Source of the DNA: a virus
IMG/VR virus record: IMGVR_UViG_3300025704_000035
Coordinates: 1-53,719 of that record
DNA length: 53,719 bases
Strand: one strand, 5' to 3'
Shown here in pieces: positions 1-10,464 of this stretch. The position numbers and the translations under genes are program-made. Positions within the stretch are counted from its first letter, which is position 1; the number at the start of each line of letters is the position of its first letter. Under the pieces are notes generated by a model. That model was given only the letters and a program-made list of their open reading frames with translations, did no database searches and was not told the DNA's origin.

Positions 1-367
1 GGGTCTCTTCCCAGTTCTCGTAAAACTCGAATCGGTCTGCATAATCTGAGGGCGACTCAAAGAAACCACCAACTAACGGGAGGTCTTGCTTACGGTAGTC
101 TTCGTCAGAAAGCATACGACCTGCAATATCAGTTGTCTGGCTACCAAATCGACCCAAGCCGCCAAGGAAATATTCATAAGCATATTGCATCTTATCTGGA
201 TTGATAGACATGGAACCGTCTCGGTACTTGTCACCCCCAGTAGCATCGTTGAGGAACTCAGCCGGAACAGTAAACATCTTGTCGGTTGATCTTCGAGAGT
301 TATAAGCATTGGCTCGCTCAACAAACAATGGGTTTTGCTCTATGTAGATATCACTGCCAAAGAAGTT
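1..367. repeat. Left copy of the near-identical terminal overlap (partner 53353-53719)
   Basis: These 367 bases match 53353-53719 in the same orientation with 9 substitutions and no gaps (about 97.5% identity). Both copies are in the same reading frame of the giant virion protein gene. Only two of the substitutions change an amino acid (Ile/Met and Asp/Glu); the rest are silent. This closes the map to a circle of about 53,352 bp. The mismatches suggest two strain variants were joined in one assembly, rather than an exact terminal redundancy of one virion. Confidence 0.9.
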
Positions 368-3300
368 TTTGTTTGCCATCATATCTAAATGAAGCTCTAG
401 CAGATCAGGATAGAAACCTCTTGCCGCATCTTCCCAGTTATCGCCTGCTGATGGTGCAACAGGTACAAAGTTGAGCAGAAAGTTTTCCCAAAGATGCACG
501 GCAGTTTCATCCATAGTGCTAACACCAAGCGACACTTCTGTGGCAAGTCTGCCTATGTTGGTAAAAAAGTTATAGCCATAAGAGGCTGGTAAGGCAAAGC
601 CTTCTTCATCGTTATACATAAACAAGAGGGATCTGTTCTTGGCATGCTCGGGTAAATCTGCATATCTATTCTCATCGTCTTCGTCATCTTCAGAAGATAA
701 TATGTTCCATGCCGCTAGAGCTACACCAATGGCAACCATACCCATCGCCGCTTGTCTCGCAGTAGTTGTACCCTTTTCGCCCTTACCTTTACCGTCATCG
801 GATAAAGCCTGAGCAATGTTCACGTTACCCTGAACAGCCGCGTTGAAGAACAGGTAACCTGCGTTAACAACCGCAGTGCTTTCGCCTTTACGATTGAAGT
901 TAACGGTTAAGTCTTTTGCTAATGTAGCCGCATCTTCTCTAGGTGCGCCAGCTTTGCGAGCCTCTATATAGGCTGAAAAACGAATTGCGTTTTCTGTTGT
1001 TACGTTAAAGTCTTCAACCCACTTCCCTAAAGCTTTAGCCGCTTGACGAGCAAGTCCTCGCTTCATTTTGTTTTTAAGTATACGCATCTGCTCATCTGTA
1101 TCACGGACAAGCATCATACCCGTAGGCGCTCCGTCTTCTATATATTCTAATATATACTTTTGCATTTCATCGCCCATCTTAGCCGCAACATCCTTGCCAC
1201 GGTAATGACGATACAAAGTTCTCATCGCAGGGAAATATCCTTCAGCCATTTTGCCGATGATATTTTCACCCTGAATGCGACTACCGTTCTTATCCATTTC
1301 GCCCAAGGCATACATCAACCCTGTTTGAACGTCGCGAATAGGGTTAATCAATCCCCATGACGGGTTATAGTTAATAAGCATATTTCGACGGAAAGTCTGG
1401 AATCGAGTCGCCAGTGTTAGAGCTTTATCCATAGCCGAATTAGATCGATCAAATGCATCGACACTCATGTTTTGTAGTGAGTGGTTTAAAGCGTCACTTT
1501 TAAACTCAACAAAGAATGTCTGTCCACCCTTCTTAACCTGTACATATTTCGGCTCACCATTTGGACGGGTATCTCTCTCCATCTCTTTAAGATCTTGCTG
1601 AGTAAGCTCGTCACTATCTTTCATGGGGCGGAACTTGTTGTTATATATCGTATAGGAGTCGCTGTTACCCAGTTCGCTAAGAAGATCTAATAAGGTTTGG
1701 GCGTATTCATTTTTTCTCGCCCGAATAATTTTTTTCTGGATATCTTCAAACGACTGCATCAAAGGGCTCATAGGTAGCGTCTTACGACCTCTAGCCTTTA
1801 AGCTTTCGCTTCCTACTACAGAGTAACCACGAGCCTTAGACGCTCTTACAAACTGATCTCCATCTGCCTCCGCCGCAAAACCCTTCAGTGGAACGTAAAA
1901 CCTGAAGGTATCTTCCCAGTCCTCTTTAGAAGCCTGATCTAGCAAGCCCGATTCAACCATTCTGCTTCTGGCGGCATCATGCATCTCATAAACCATGGAT
2001 GCGATACGCTCTAAATCTGCTTGAGTGCCTTCTTGCTCTGCAATCTTGAGTACCTTTCGAGCTTCCACATAGGTCATGCCTGAACCGGTATCTTGAAAGG
2101 CTAAAGGTAGATCATTGTATTGCTTAAGTTTTTCCCTGAGGTTAGCAATTTGCACAGAGTGATCAACACCCGCATCCTCTTCTAGCTTAGCAATTGCCTG
2201 TTCTGTTCGGGCTATATTTTTAGCGCGTTGCGCGGCTACCTTCTCGGCAATAACGTCGTTACGCTCTTCAGCATGTTTAGCTATAAGATAGGTGTCCACA
2301 GCATCAACTGTGTAACCTAGCTCTGCAATAACATCACCTAAAGGATCGACAAATTCAGCGTGAAAGTTATCAAGATCAGTCTGGACCCGACCATGAGATA
2401 AGTTTTCCTGATCACGTGGAGATATAGCCGCAGGCAGTCTACCTACGTTTAAGTATTCTGCCGCCTGCATTTCAAAGTCTTCAAGTCGTGCATATCGATC
2501 AACAAGACTTCTATAGATAGCTTTGTCTTTTAGTCTTCTTACTAGGTCAGACTGTGAATCTATTTCATCGTTGTAAGAAAATTGGCTTGTAGATGGTGAT
2601 CCGTCATCTAGCTTGTTCAACTCTTTGTTGATTTGCTTTTTCTTAATAAAGGCAAAGTCTTCTACGTCAGCGTACTTAGCATCCTTAACAATGACTAAGT
2701 TACCTACCTGTATAGCTTCACTGAAACTCTCGACAGGTTGCTGTTTCTCTAGGTCGTAGTAGAAAGAATGACGCTCAGGATTCATCGATACCTGAGTCCA
2801 CTCTGGATCCTTAACAAACTTTTTAAAGTCAGCAACATTCTGTTCATGTGTAAGAGCTGTGCCATCTTCCTTCTGCCCTACATAATCACCTTCCATTGTG
2901 GCTATAGTGTTCTTGTCTGCACCAAGAGCAATCTTAACTGCTCCTTTTTCTGGTACAGCGAACACACCATTTTTGAGACGAATGGTTGGATAGTAACCAA
3001 GACGCTTACCAGCTGAACCTGCTTTAGCATTAGGTCTGGATACATGAACAGTAACTATGTCTGCTCGCTCATCTTTGGCTAGCGTTTTACTGTTGTATGA
3101 AGGAATGTCTAAGCGAGAGCCGTAACGTACACCATGCTCTAAAACGTCCGCTTTCCAGTACGTTTCTTTGGTTGGTGTATTGGGCTTCTCTCTATTTGTT
3201 TTCTTTAGAGCATTAACAAACTTTTGTTCTGATGGTAGCTCAGGAACCATGTCTGCTGTCATAGGTGCAACAAAGCGACCCTGATCTTCAAATACCTGAT

Positions 3301-6300
3301 TCAGTTCTTCTGCTGTTATGTCTCTATCTATACGAGACTGTACGGCATCCTTCATTGTTTGATTGATTCGGTTTTGTTCGGGGCGGATTCTTTCTTCCCC
3401 GCCTCGCTGAATTTTTACAGCGTCGTCATAGCTTTCTGCTACAACGCCATCTTCCCTAGAGTACTTACCAAAGTACTCTGGGTTGTGACGCATAAAGACA
3501 ACATCAGGTTCGCCGCCTTTAAACATGGCAAACGTTTTCTTGTCCCATCCATCTGGCGCTTGAGAGTCATCCCACTTAATACGTGAGACAGCCTCGAAGC
3601 CTAGGTTCTTATAAATATATGGAAGAGTGGTATCAAAAGCATCCAAATACTTTGCTCCGTCCTCTATTGCCAGTGACCCTAAGGCGTATGTAGTGTTTGG
3701 ATTTGTGCCATCGCTAAATAGTGAAACGATCTCGTCACCATTTCTTAATGCCAACCCTGCCGTACCGTCGTCAGTGACGTACAGGGTCATATCTTGATAG
3801 TCGGACTCTGGGTAAACATACACCGACGCACCAAAGCGTGAAGACTCTTTAGACGCTTTGATTTTATCGCTAAAGAATTTAACCGTTTCTGGTGTGCTTT
3901 CTAGCTCTAGAACTGTTCGTGAGTAGCTGTCTACTGATGCGAGATCCTGAGCAACTGACGGCTCTAACTCTCGCTTATAGGCATTGAACGTTTGACCGTC
4001 TAGGTCAACTTGAGCATATCCACTAGGTCTTGCTCTGAAGCGTCTGGGTAGTCCGCCTTGATTTCCTCTACCGTCTCCCTGTACGCCTCTGGAACCACGA
4101 AGCCTGTTGTAGGTTGCGATTCTTCTGCGCTGTCCGCTGATATCGGTTGCGTCGTAGTCAGTAGCTCTTTCAGGAGCATACTCTCTTTCAACTGCCTTTC
4201 TTTCAGCGTTAGATTCGACGAGGGCGTCGAGCTTTTGTCTGTCAACTTGTTCTGCTTCATACCAAGGAGATCCTTTATCGTAGTCGGTTACCTTGAAACC
4301 TTTAGGTATTACACCGTTCTTAGACTTTTTAACTTCTTTTAAGAAGTCGCCAAATTGTTTAGTGCTAAACTTGTAAACATCACCGTTAGACTTTGAGTAT
4401 AGTATATACGGGTTTGTATCTTCATCTCTAGCGTAGATAGCACCAAATCTATAAAGGTCACCCTTACCTTCAGGAGCGCCCAAGAAAGCATAAGGACTAT
4501 CTTCACCCTTAGCATCTTTCTCAAGACCCTGCATTGTCGGGTGAGCAACAACCTGCCCTGAATTTAATACCCAACTTTCCCAGTGATAGCGACCAACAGA
4601 AGCATCTTGCTCTCTGCCTAGCCCTTTATATAGGTCTGTGATTTTTGTTTGAAGAGCATTCTCCAAAGCCTCATATCTTGCTAGCCCATGGAAGCCACTG
4701 AACTCATCAGCAATGTCATCATAAATTAACTTGCCGTAACGTCCAGAATCCCACATAGAGTTAAGCTGTATGCGGTCTAAGATAACCACATCATCTCTAC
4801 CCATCATCAGCATCATGAAAGAGAATACTTTGTTGTCTATTCCAGAGCCCTGCACTTGAGCTTGGAACTGACGGCGTACCTCAAAAGACGGAATGCTTGA
4901 ATCTGCTAGCGTGTTATGTAGGTTTTGAAGCTTAGATACACCGTCAACCTGTTCGCTCATCTTCATTAGAAGCGGAAAGAAATCATTGGCATTCGAGGTT
5001 GCGCTCTTACCAAAGGATCCCTCGGGTATAGCGGTCTTAACTTCAGCTATCCATTTGCCTTTGTCATTAGCGTCGATGGTTCCATTTAGAGTTTTCTGAA
5101 TCAGATCCTGAGTCATCTCAGTACCTGTTACAAGATCAACGTATGCCGCCTCTTGAGAGCTAGCAGTTAGTCTTCTAGACAGTAATCCCCACAACAATAA
5201 CTTAGCCGTTGTATCAGGGGTTGCAACACCATTAGCGTATAACTCACCCATTCTTTTCGCAGTATCTAAGCCATTCTTGGCGGCTAATCTTTGCTCTGTA
5301 GTTAACTGAGAGTGACGGTCAACCCATCCATCCATGTTATTGAACAGGTTGATTAAGCCATACGGGGGTGCTAAGTGTGTGTTTTGACCAGTAAGCGATC
5401 TTTCAAACGAGCGCCAAGCATCAGTGCTACTGAGTGCATTGGGGTTACTATCGATGATTGTTTGAAGTCTGCGAATGCTTTCTTCTGCATTCTTGGGGTT
5501 GAGCTTCTTAACAGGAACTTGCTTCTTATCCGAAACATCTCCCTTGGAATCTTCTAATAAATACTCTGCGCCTTTCTTAATGAATCCCATATCATCAAGA
5601 TCAGAAAGGTCGTCATCAATTAAGTCAGCATCGTCGTCTAGATCACCAAGCTCTTGTTCCACCAACTTGGCTTCTTGTTCTTGCTCGATCTCGTTTAGGA
5701 TGTCTTGTTGAATAAACTTGTCGCCATTCATCACAACTAAGTCTTCCGCCTCTACATCTTTATCAAGCAATTGTTCTTTAAGGTTTTCAAATTGGTTGTC
5801 TTCTAGACGCTTAAACTTCTTACGAAGAGTTTTCTCTGTAGCACCCTCTTTGTCAGCAATAAACGACCACGCATCAGTGACAGTGTCTTTGCTTACAAGA
5901 GGATCTAGCGGGGTGTTGTATGATTTTTCTCCCGCCTCAATTAATTTTGCGCGGTGATCCACGATAGCTTGTATCGCATCATTCTTAGTTTCGCCTAGGT
6001 ACTCGACCTTACCATCTAGCGACTCTAACTCTGTAGCGTCGCCAACCTCTGCGGCATAGTCATCGTAATAAACTCGGTATCTGTCACCATCAGGAAATGC
6101 AACTAAGTACTCTCCTGTATCTTCGTAGTTCTCAGATTTTTTGAATCGCGGTTTTTTGCTGTGCGGTTTGAGGGTTACTTCGGTGCGTGGCTCTTCAGCT
6201 ACGACAGGTTCTTGTACCTCTGGTCGTTCACGTTCCCCACCTTCGTCTTGCTCCGATCTCTCCATTGAGGTATCGGCTCGTTCTTGGCTAGCGCTTCCTT

Positions 6301-8932
6301 CGCTATCTGATCTAGCTGGGGTAGGCTGAACTGCCTCGAGGCTTCCGGACTCTGGCGGTGCCCGAACTTGTCCTGATATTCCTGAAGGTTGGGTGGTGTT
6401 TTGGGGGCTGACACTACTCGACGGTTCATCTTGTACCTCTGCCTGTGCAGTCTGTAAGTTTTTGTCACGTATATCTTTTATGTAATTATACGCCTGTGGA
6501 GCAAATTCTTGTAGTTGTTTTGGGTTGCTGTGAAACATTGCCCCAAGCTGAGCAAAGACCTCTTCTCTATATGTGGTGTTTAAACTCTGGTTATCCTGCT
6601 CAAGATCAGCAATGTCTATTTTTAGATCATTAAAAGGATAGTCAAAGCGTTTCCCGAGGTCTGTTCCTTTCTCCCAATTATCATAGATCTCTTCCATGAT
6701 ATCGCCCATAACAACCGTTGGTGCCTCAGCATCGTCTTCAATTGTTATATCGAACCGCGAGTCTTTATCACTTAATCCGTAAGCATAGTCTGCCGCATGG
6801 TAAACCTCATGGGTCATTGTCCATGCTAACTCACGCAACTGTTCTTGATCTGTCATAGCGCCGTCAATCAACTGCGTGTTAACAGATATTCCTCTGCTAC
6901 CTTTTCCTGTAAGAGCTGGTGCAGTTACATCCTGATCCGTATGAACAAACACACCTGAAACTGCATCTACAAATGACGTGGGAACACCCTGTGCTGACAG
7001 GTCAGCCATCACACCACCTATGGTGTTTGTCACTGCCTCTGACTTATCACCGTATACCTCTTCAACTGTTGGTAAGCTTTTACCTTTTGGTTTAGCGGCA
7101 GTTCCAATTTTAAGGGTTTCGTTTCTATCGAAAACTCGGTCAATGTCGTCTTGATCAATTGGCTCAACCACAACATCGGTATTGTTTGGGTCTAGTGCTT
7201 CAGGAGTTTGCGCTACTCTTGACACCTCTAGAAGCTGATCTTGCACAGGGGTAGATGCATCTGTAAGTGAAGCATCCCACTTATGCTCGTGACCATACTC
7301 TCGAGCGCCTTCTGGCACCTCTCTAGCACCAAGTACTGGAGCTGATGGAGAATCACCCACCTCATCCGCAACCGGTTCCTGAATAACGCTCTGCTCTTCT
7401 ACTACCGTGTTAGCTTGTTGAGTGTCGCCATCGCCAAGATTTATCGAGCCACTATTGCTAGGCTCTGTGTAGGTTATGGATAGATCATCACCCTTGCCTA
7501 AATCAACGTTTAGGTTTGCAGGGTTGAAGTCATCTCCGTACTGAATCTTTAGCTGTTCAGTCGCCTGATCTATGTTTTGTTGTTGGACAGGATTTGGAGT
7601 CTGCTCTATAACTGACACACCTGTTACACGACCATCAGAATCTACTGTGGAAATTGTTGTTCCGTCATTATATTTGTTAAAGGTGTCTGCAATGTACTGT
7701 CTTCGTTCTTGCGGTGTAGCGTCTGGGGTTACATCGCGCATAGCGTCGAAGTTTGGAGCATTATCCAACTGATCGTATCCGCCTCTAGCTTTTTTAACAG
7801 AAGCAGAGGCAGTGCCTATGGCTTTACCACCCATAACGCCTGCCGCAACGCTATTAATTAATCCACTTCGTTTGTTCTCGTTTGCAATGTAGTCCATATA
7901 CTCAATTGCTTCTTTCTCTGTGAAGTTGTTATTCACATAAGCAACTGTTTCCTGCTCGACAATAAACTGAAGACCCTCTGTCATACCCTCTATGCCACTG
8001 ACCTTTCCAATGTCTTTAAGATATTCTTTGACCCAAGGCTTGTTTACTCCCGCCTGTAAAACCTCAATTGCTTCGCCTCTCAGGTTCGCAGGAATCATGT
8101 TTTCTAAAACTTTAAAGGCAGGAATTGCGTTTAGTCCACCCTGAACAAGACCTGAGGTTAAGGAGATGAAAGGCGCCTCTTCACCGGTATCTGTCAATAC
8201 CTTCGCAAATGTATTACCTGAACCCTGCGCGGTACCATAAACTACAGCACCGGCTGTTCCGGCTTTTAGAGATATCTGTTTTAGTTTAGCTTCCGCGAAC
8301 TTTTCAGCAACATCTGCGGCTACCTTATCCGCCGCCTCTTTTTCAAATCCGTCTTTAACAAGCTGATCTCTTCCGTTCTGCACATACTTATCAGCAAGCT
8401 TTTTAATTGATGCTTTAGCGCCTGCTTTTGCAATAGCTGATCCGGCGCCCATAGTTCCAACAGCACCAACTAAATCTGGAACCAGTGTACCTAAGGTATA
8501 TGCTGACCATGCCCCAAAATCTGCAATGCTGTTAATATCCTCAACCTTCATTACATCACCGGCTGATTCCTTGGCTTCAGCAGTTTGCTCTTGGTAGTAA
8601 GCCATACCCTCCTTGACCCACTCTTCTTTGCCAAACGCTGAGCCTGCTAAGGCTTTTAAGCCCCCGCCTAATGCTTGCGTTTGATCTATGCCGGCGCTTA
8701 GACCGCGAGTAAAGTTGTTAGGTTGACCGTCAAGCTGTGGAGCTTGATCAGGTTCACGAGTATAGGTTCCCGATAAAGGATCTGAGTTATCGGCGGATGT
8801 AGGGTCCGTAATGGGATCTGGGTTCAGTGCAGGATCTAGAGTTTCTGTTGGCGACTGGGCACCTTCCAGCTCCTCATAGACGTCCTCGTAATACCCTTGC
8901 TTTGAATACAGCTTTACCGAATTAAGTGGCAT
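1..8932 (-). CDS. Giant polyvalent internal virion protein, N-terminal ~2,977 residues (open at window edge)
   Basis: Open minus-strand frame from ATG at 8932 to the window edge; the C-terminus is the 53051-53719 piece in the same frame, giving about 3,077 aa once the circle is closed. Visible parts: a Gly/Ala-rich, partly hydrophobic region (residues ~80-330); a zinc-metallopeptidase motif HEVYH at residues 708-712 with a later YREEVFAQLGAMF helix that could give the third ligand; a long acidic, low-complexity linker; a GNAT-like fold near residues 1710-1830 (pattern LYVTDDGTAGLAL); long coiled-coil stretches; and a segment like large-polyvalent-protein domain LPD38 near residue 2680 (NFNRKG...GYLFFNAAVQG). 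Last gene of the internal-virion-protein run. By analogy with T7 gp16 and N4-like giant proteins it is probably ejected with the DNA. The family role is inferred; the open frame and the HExxH are seen. Confidence 0.85.
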   Translation of the reverse strand, partial: MPLNSVKLYSKQGYYEDVYEELEGAQSPTETLDPALNPDPITDPTSADNSDPLSGTYTREPDQAPQLDGQPNNFTRGLSAGIDQTQALGGGLKALAGSAFGKEEWVKEGMAYYQEQTAEAKESAGDVMKVEDINSIADFGAWSAYTLGTLVPDLVGAVGTMGAGSAIAKAGAKASIKKLADKYVQNGRDQLVKDGFEKEAADKVAADVAEKFAEAKLKQISLKAGTAGAVVYGTAQGSGNTFAKVLTDTGEEAPFISLTSGLVQGGLNAIPAFKVLENMIPANLRGEAIEVLQAGVNKPWVKEYLKDIGKVSGIEGMTEGLQFIVEQETVAYVNNNFTEKEAIEYMDYIANENKRSGLINSVAAGVMGGKAIGTASASVKKARGGYDQLDNAPNFDAMRDVTPDATPQERRQYIADTFNKYNDGTTISTVDSDGRVTGVSVIEQTPNPVQQQNIDQATEQLKIQYGDDFNPANLNVDLGKGDDLSITYTEPSNSGSINLGDGDTQQANTVVEEQSVIQEPVADEVGDSPSAPVLGAREVPEGAREYGHEHKWDASLTDASTPVQDQLLEVSRVAQTPEALDPNNTDVVVEPIDQDDIDRVFDRNETLKIGTAAKPKGKSLPTVEEVYGDKSEAVTNTIGGVMADLSAQGVPTSFVDAVSGVFVHTDQDVTAPALTGKGSRGISVNTQLIDGAMTDQEQLRELAWTMTHEVYHAADYAYGLSDKDSRFDITIEDDAEAPTVVMGDIMEEIYDNWEKGTDLGKRFDYPFNDLKIDIADLEQDNQSLNTTYREEVFAQLGAMFHSNPKQLQEFAPQAYNYIKDIRDKNLQTAQAEVQDEPSSSVSPQNTTQPSGISGQVRAPPESGSLEAVQPTPARSDSEGSASQERADTSMERSEQDEGGERERPEVQEPVVAEEPRTEVTLKPHSKKPRFKKSENYEDTGEYLVAFPDGDRYRVYYDDYAAEVGDATELESLDGKVEYLGETKNDAIQAIVDHRAKLIEAGEKSYNTPLDPLVSKDTVTDAWSFIADKEGATEKTLRKKFKRLEDNQFENLKEQLLDKDVEAEDLVVMNGDKFIQQDILNEIEQEQEAKLVEQELGDLDDDADLIDDDLSDLDDMGFIKKGAEYLLEDSKGDVSDKKQVPVKKLNPKNAEESIRRLQTIIDSNPNALSSTDAWRSFERSLTGQNTHLAPPYGLINLFNNMDGWVDRHSQLTTEQRLAAKNGLDTAKRMGELYANGVATPDTTAKLLLWGLLSRRLTASSQEAAYVDLVTGTEMTQDLIQKTLNGTIDANDKGKWIAEVKTAIPEGSFGKSATSNANDFFPLLMKMSEQVDGVSKLQNLHNTLADSSIPSFEVRRQFQAQVQGSGIDNKVFSFMMLMMGRDDVVILDRIQLNSMWDSGRYGKLIYDDIADEFSGFHGLARYEALENALQTKITDLYKGLGREQDASVGRYHWESWVLNSGQVVAHPTMQGLEKDAKGEDSPYAFLGAPEGKGDLYRFGAIYARDEDTNPYILYSKSNGDVYKFSTKQFGDFLKEVKKSKNGVIPKGFKVTDYDKGSPWYEAEQVDRQKLDALVESNAERKAVEREYAPERATDYDATDISGQRRRIATYNRLRGSRGVQGDGRGNQGGLPRRFRARPSGYAQVDLDGQTFNAYKRELEPSVAQDLASVDSYSRTVLELESTPETVKFFSDKIKASKESSRFGASVYVYPESDYQDMTLYVTDDGTAGLALRNGDEIVSLFSDGTNPNTTYALGSLAIEDGAKYLDAFDTTLPYIYKNLGFEAVSRIKWDDSQAPDGWDKKTFAMFKGGEPDVVFMRHNPEYFGKYSREDGVVAESYDDAVKIQRGGEERIRPEQNRINQTMKDAVQSRIDRDITAEELNQVFEDQGRFVAPMTADMVPELPSEQKFVNALKKTNREKPNTPTKETYWKADVLEHGVRYGSRLDIPSYNSKTLAKDERADIVTVHVSRPNAKAGSAGKRLGYYPTIRLKNGVFAVPEKGAVKIALGADKNTIATMEGDYVGQKEDGTALTHEQNVADFKKFVKDPEWTQVSMNPERHSFYYDLEKQQPVESFSEAIQVGNLVIVKDAKYADVEDFAFIKKKQINKELNKLDDGSPSTSQFSYNDEIDSQSDLVRRLKDKAIYRSLVDRYARLEDFEMQAAEYLNVGRLPAAISPRDQENLSHGRVQTDLDNFHAEFVDPLGDVIAELGYTVDAVDTYLIAKHAEERNDVIAEKVAAQRAKNIARTEQAIAKLEEDAGVDHSVQIANLREKLKQYNDLPLAFQDTGSGMTYVEARKVLKIAEQEGTQADLERIASMVYEMHDAARSRMVESGLLDQASKEDWEDTFRFYVPLKGFAAEADGDQFVRASKARGYSVVGSESLKARGRKTLPMSPLMQSFEDIQKKIIRARKNEYAQTLLDLLSELGNSDSYTIYNNKFRPMKDSDELTQQDLKEMERDTRPNGEPKYVQVKKGGQTFFVEFKSDALNHSLQNMSVDAFDRSNSAMDKALTLATRFQTFRRNMLINYNPSWGLINPIRDVQTGLMYALGEMDKNGSRIQGENIIGKMAEGYFPAMRTLYRHYRGKDVAAKMGDEMQKYILEYIEDGAPTGMMLVRDTDEQMRILKNKMKRGLARQAAKALGKWVEDFNVTTENAIRFSAYIEARKAGAPREDAATLAKDLTVNFNRKGESTAVVNAGYLFFNAAVQGNVNIAQALSDDGKGKGEKGTTTARQAAMGMVAIGVALAAWNILSSEDDEDDENRYADLPEHAKNRSLLFMYNDEEGFALPASYGYNFFTNIGRLATEVSLGVSTMDETAVHLWENFLLNFVPVAPSAGDNWEDAARGFYPDLLELHLDMMANKNFFGSDIYIEQNPLFVERANAYNSRRSTDKMFTVPAEFLNDATGGDKYRDGSMSINPDKMQYAYEYFLGGLGRFGSQTTDIAGRMLSDEDYRKQDLPLVGGFFESPSDYADRFEFYENWEET

Positions 8933-8943
8933 TGATTAGCCTT

Positions 8944-10455
8944 TTACTTAATGAATTGAAGTGCTTGTAGCTGGGCGATTAAACCTTGCTCATCAGATAT
9001 TGTTCCGTCTGGATTATAAAAGCCCTGAAGGATTGAGACGTTTTGCGGTGTCCACTGCCCCTTAACAACGCCGCCTAGGTTTGTCTTGAAGCCATTAGGC
9101 ATTGGCATGTCGTTCAGTGCTGTAGATGTCTCTTGGAACCACTCGCTAACGCGAACATTATCCTGCTTCTTGTTCTGTGGACCATAAAGAATCTCATGTT
9201 CTATTTGGCGCCGATATTTGTCTGTATCAGCAAAGGCTAATTTTTCCGAGACGGTGGCGCTTGTCAAGTCCTCCATAAATGGAAGCGATGTTGGCGAGGC
9301 GCCGTTTTGAATACCCTTGCGAACCTGCTCCAAACGTCGATCCACAGCCACACCAAAAGCATCCATACCGCTTTTCCCTTTACCATCGCCATAGATTGTT
9401 TTAATTTTTGCTTCTTTTGCATGTTTTTCTATTCGTGGAGCAACACTCCGAACCATGTGAGACGTACCCGCCGTCGCTTGCATAGCCTCATCAAAGCTAA
9501 GAGTAAGTGCCTTGTTGTCACCCATGCTTCTGTTTGCGGTTAGCGGCGGAAAGTAGGGGTAGATGTCACCCGTCTTTTGGTTCTTGACCATGACATACAT
9601 AGTCCCACCAAACTGCTGTCCATCGTATGAGCCAATTTCATGGAGACCTTGACTCACGATCTTGTGATTCCCGTCCTTCATCCAGTCGGGAGCGTTAACG
9701 AACGTATCGTCTAGAGTTCTTCCCACAGCCGCAGACTTGCCTACACCCAACATGTCATCAAAAGCACCAACAAGCTCAGGAGTCATTTCAGGGTTACTGC
9801 CATCAGCAAGGTTTTGCACGAAGTTCCGTACGGTGCCTATACTATCTTCTGTTGAAGGATTTAAAATGAAACCAAGATCAAAGCGACCTCCGCCTTTAAG
9901 ATCCTCTTGTCCTTGCCGAAAATATTCAAGCTCGCTTTCGCCCAAAGATCTATCCTTTGCGCCACTACTGATCTTATATAATCTGTTAAGTATCCCCGCA
10001 TTTTCGTGCTCAGCTCTTTGAGAGCCAGCAAGTATAGTTGCCTCTTTTTTTGAAGCTGTTTCAGCCTGCGTCTTATCAATTCCTGCTTGCTTCTCTTGTG
10101 ATGCCAAAGAGTTGACGTCGGTCAGTTGTTTTTGTTTTGCAAGTTCAGTATCAGCTTTGACGCCTGCTGTTTGGGCGTTGATTAGTGCAGTTTGTGAAGT
10201 TATTGCGCTTAGCGATGCTGAGGATTCGGCTGATGCTCTTTTGTAATCTAGATCTTGAGCCCTGTAATCCTGCGTGTTTTGTTCCTGTTCTTTCTGAAAA
10301 GATAGCGTATCCTGCCTGTACTGTTCATCTAGACCCTGCTTCTCTTTTTGATTTTCAAACTGCTCTTCTTTTAATCGACGACCCTTTACGCCCTCCATCA
10401 AACCGAAACCCTGCTGAAAGCCCTGTGCAAAACCGCCGTATGTGTTCAAAGCCAT
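8944..10455 (-). CDS. Internal virion protein, 503 aa, coiled-coil N-terminal region
   Basis: Soluble 503-aa protein. After a Gly/Phe-rich start (residues 1-25) it has a long charged, Gln-rich coiled-coil region (about 28-135), then a globular half with no motif I recognise. It sits directly upstream of the giant polyvalent protein (12 nt apart) and downstream of two small Ala/Gly-rich virion proteins. This matches the position of internal core proteins that form the ejection channel in podoviruses (T7 gp15 region). The assignment rests on position and composition, not on a motif. Confidence 0.7.
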   Translation of the reverse strand: MALNTYGGFAQGFQQGFGLMEGVKGRRLKEEQFENQKEKQGLDEQYRQDTLSFQKEQEQNTQDYRAQDLDYKRASAESSASLSAITSQTALINAQTAGVKADTELAKQKQLTDVNSLASQEKQAGIDKTQAETASKKEATILAGSQRAEHENAGILNRLYKISSGAKDRSLGESELEYFRQGQEDLKGGGRFDLGFILNPSTEDSIGTVRNFVQNLADGSNPEMTPELVGAFDDMLGVGKSAAVGRTLDDTFVNAPDWMKDGNHKIVSQGLHEIGSYDGQQFGGTMYVMVKNQKTGDIYPYFPPLTANRSMGDNKALTLSFDEAMQATAGTSHMVRSVAPRIEKHAKEAKIKTIYGDGKGKSGMDAFGVAVDRRLEQVRKGIQNGASPTSLPFMEDLTSATVSEKLAFADTDKYRRQIEHEILYGPQNKKQDNVRVSEWFQETSTALNDMPMPNGFKTNLGGVVKGQWTPQNVSILQGFYNPDGTISDEQGLIAQLQALQFIK

Positions 10456-10464
10456 AACGAATAC

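Noticed and set aside
1-367. Transposon-like or LTR-type repeats at the window ends
   Set aside because: Both copies lie in one gene in one frame and merging them gives a whole number of codons, so circularity explains them.
6199-6468. Minus-strand open frame of 89 codons in another frame of the giant gene
   Set aside because: The giant gene's own frame is open throughout this stretch; the shorter frame lies in a low-complexity linker and has no ribosome site.
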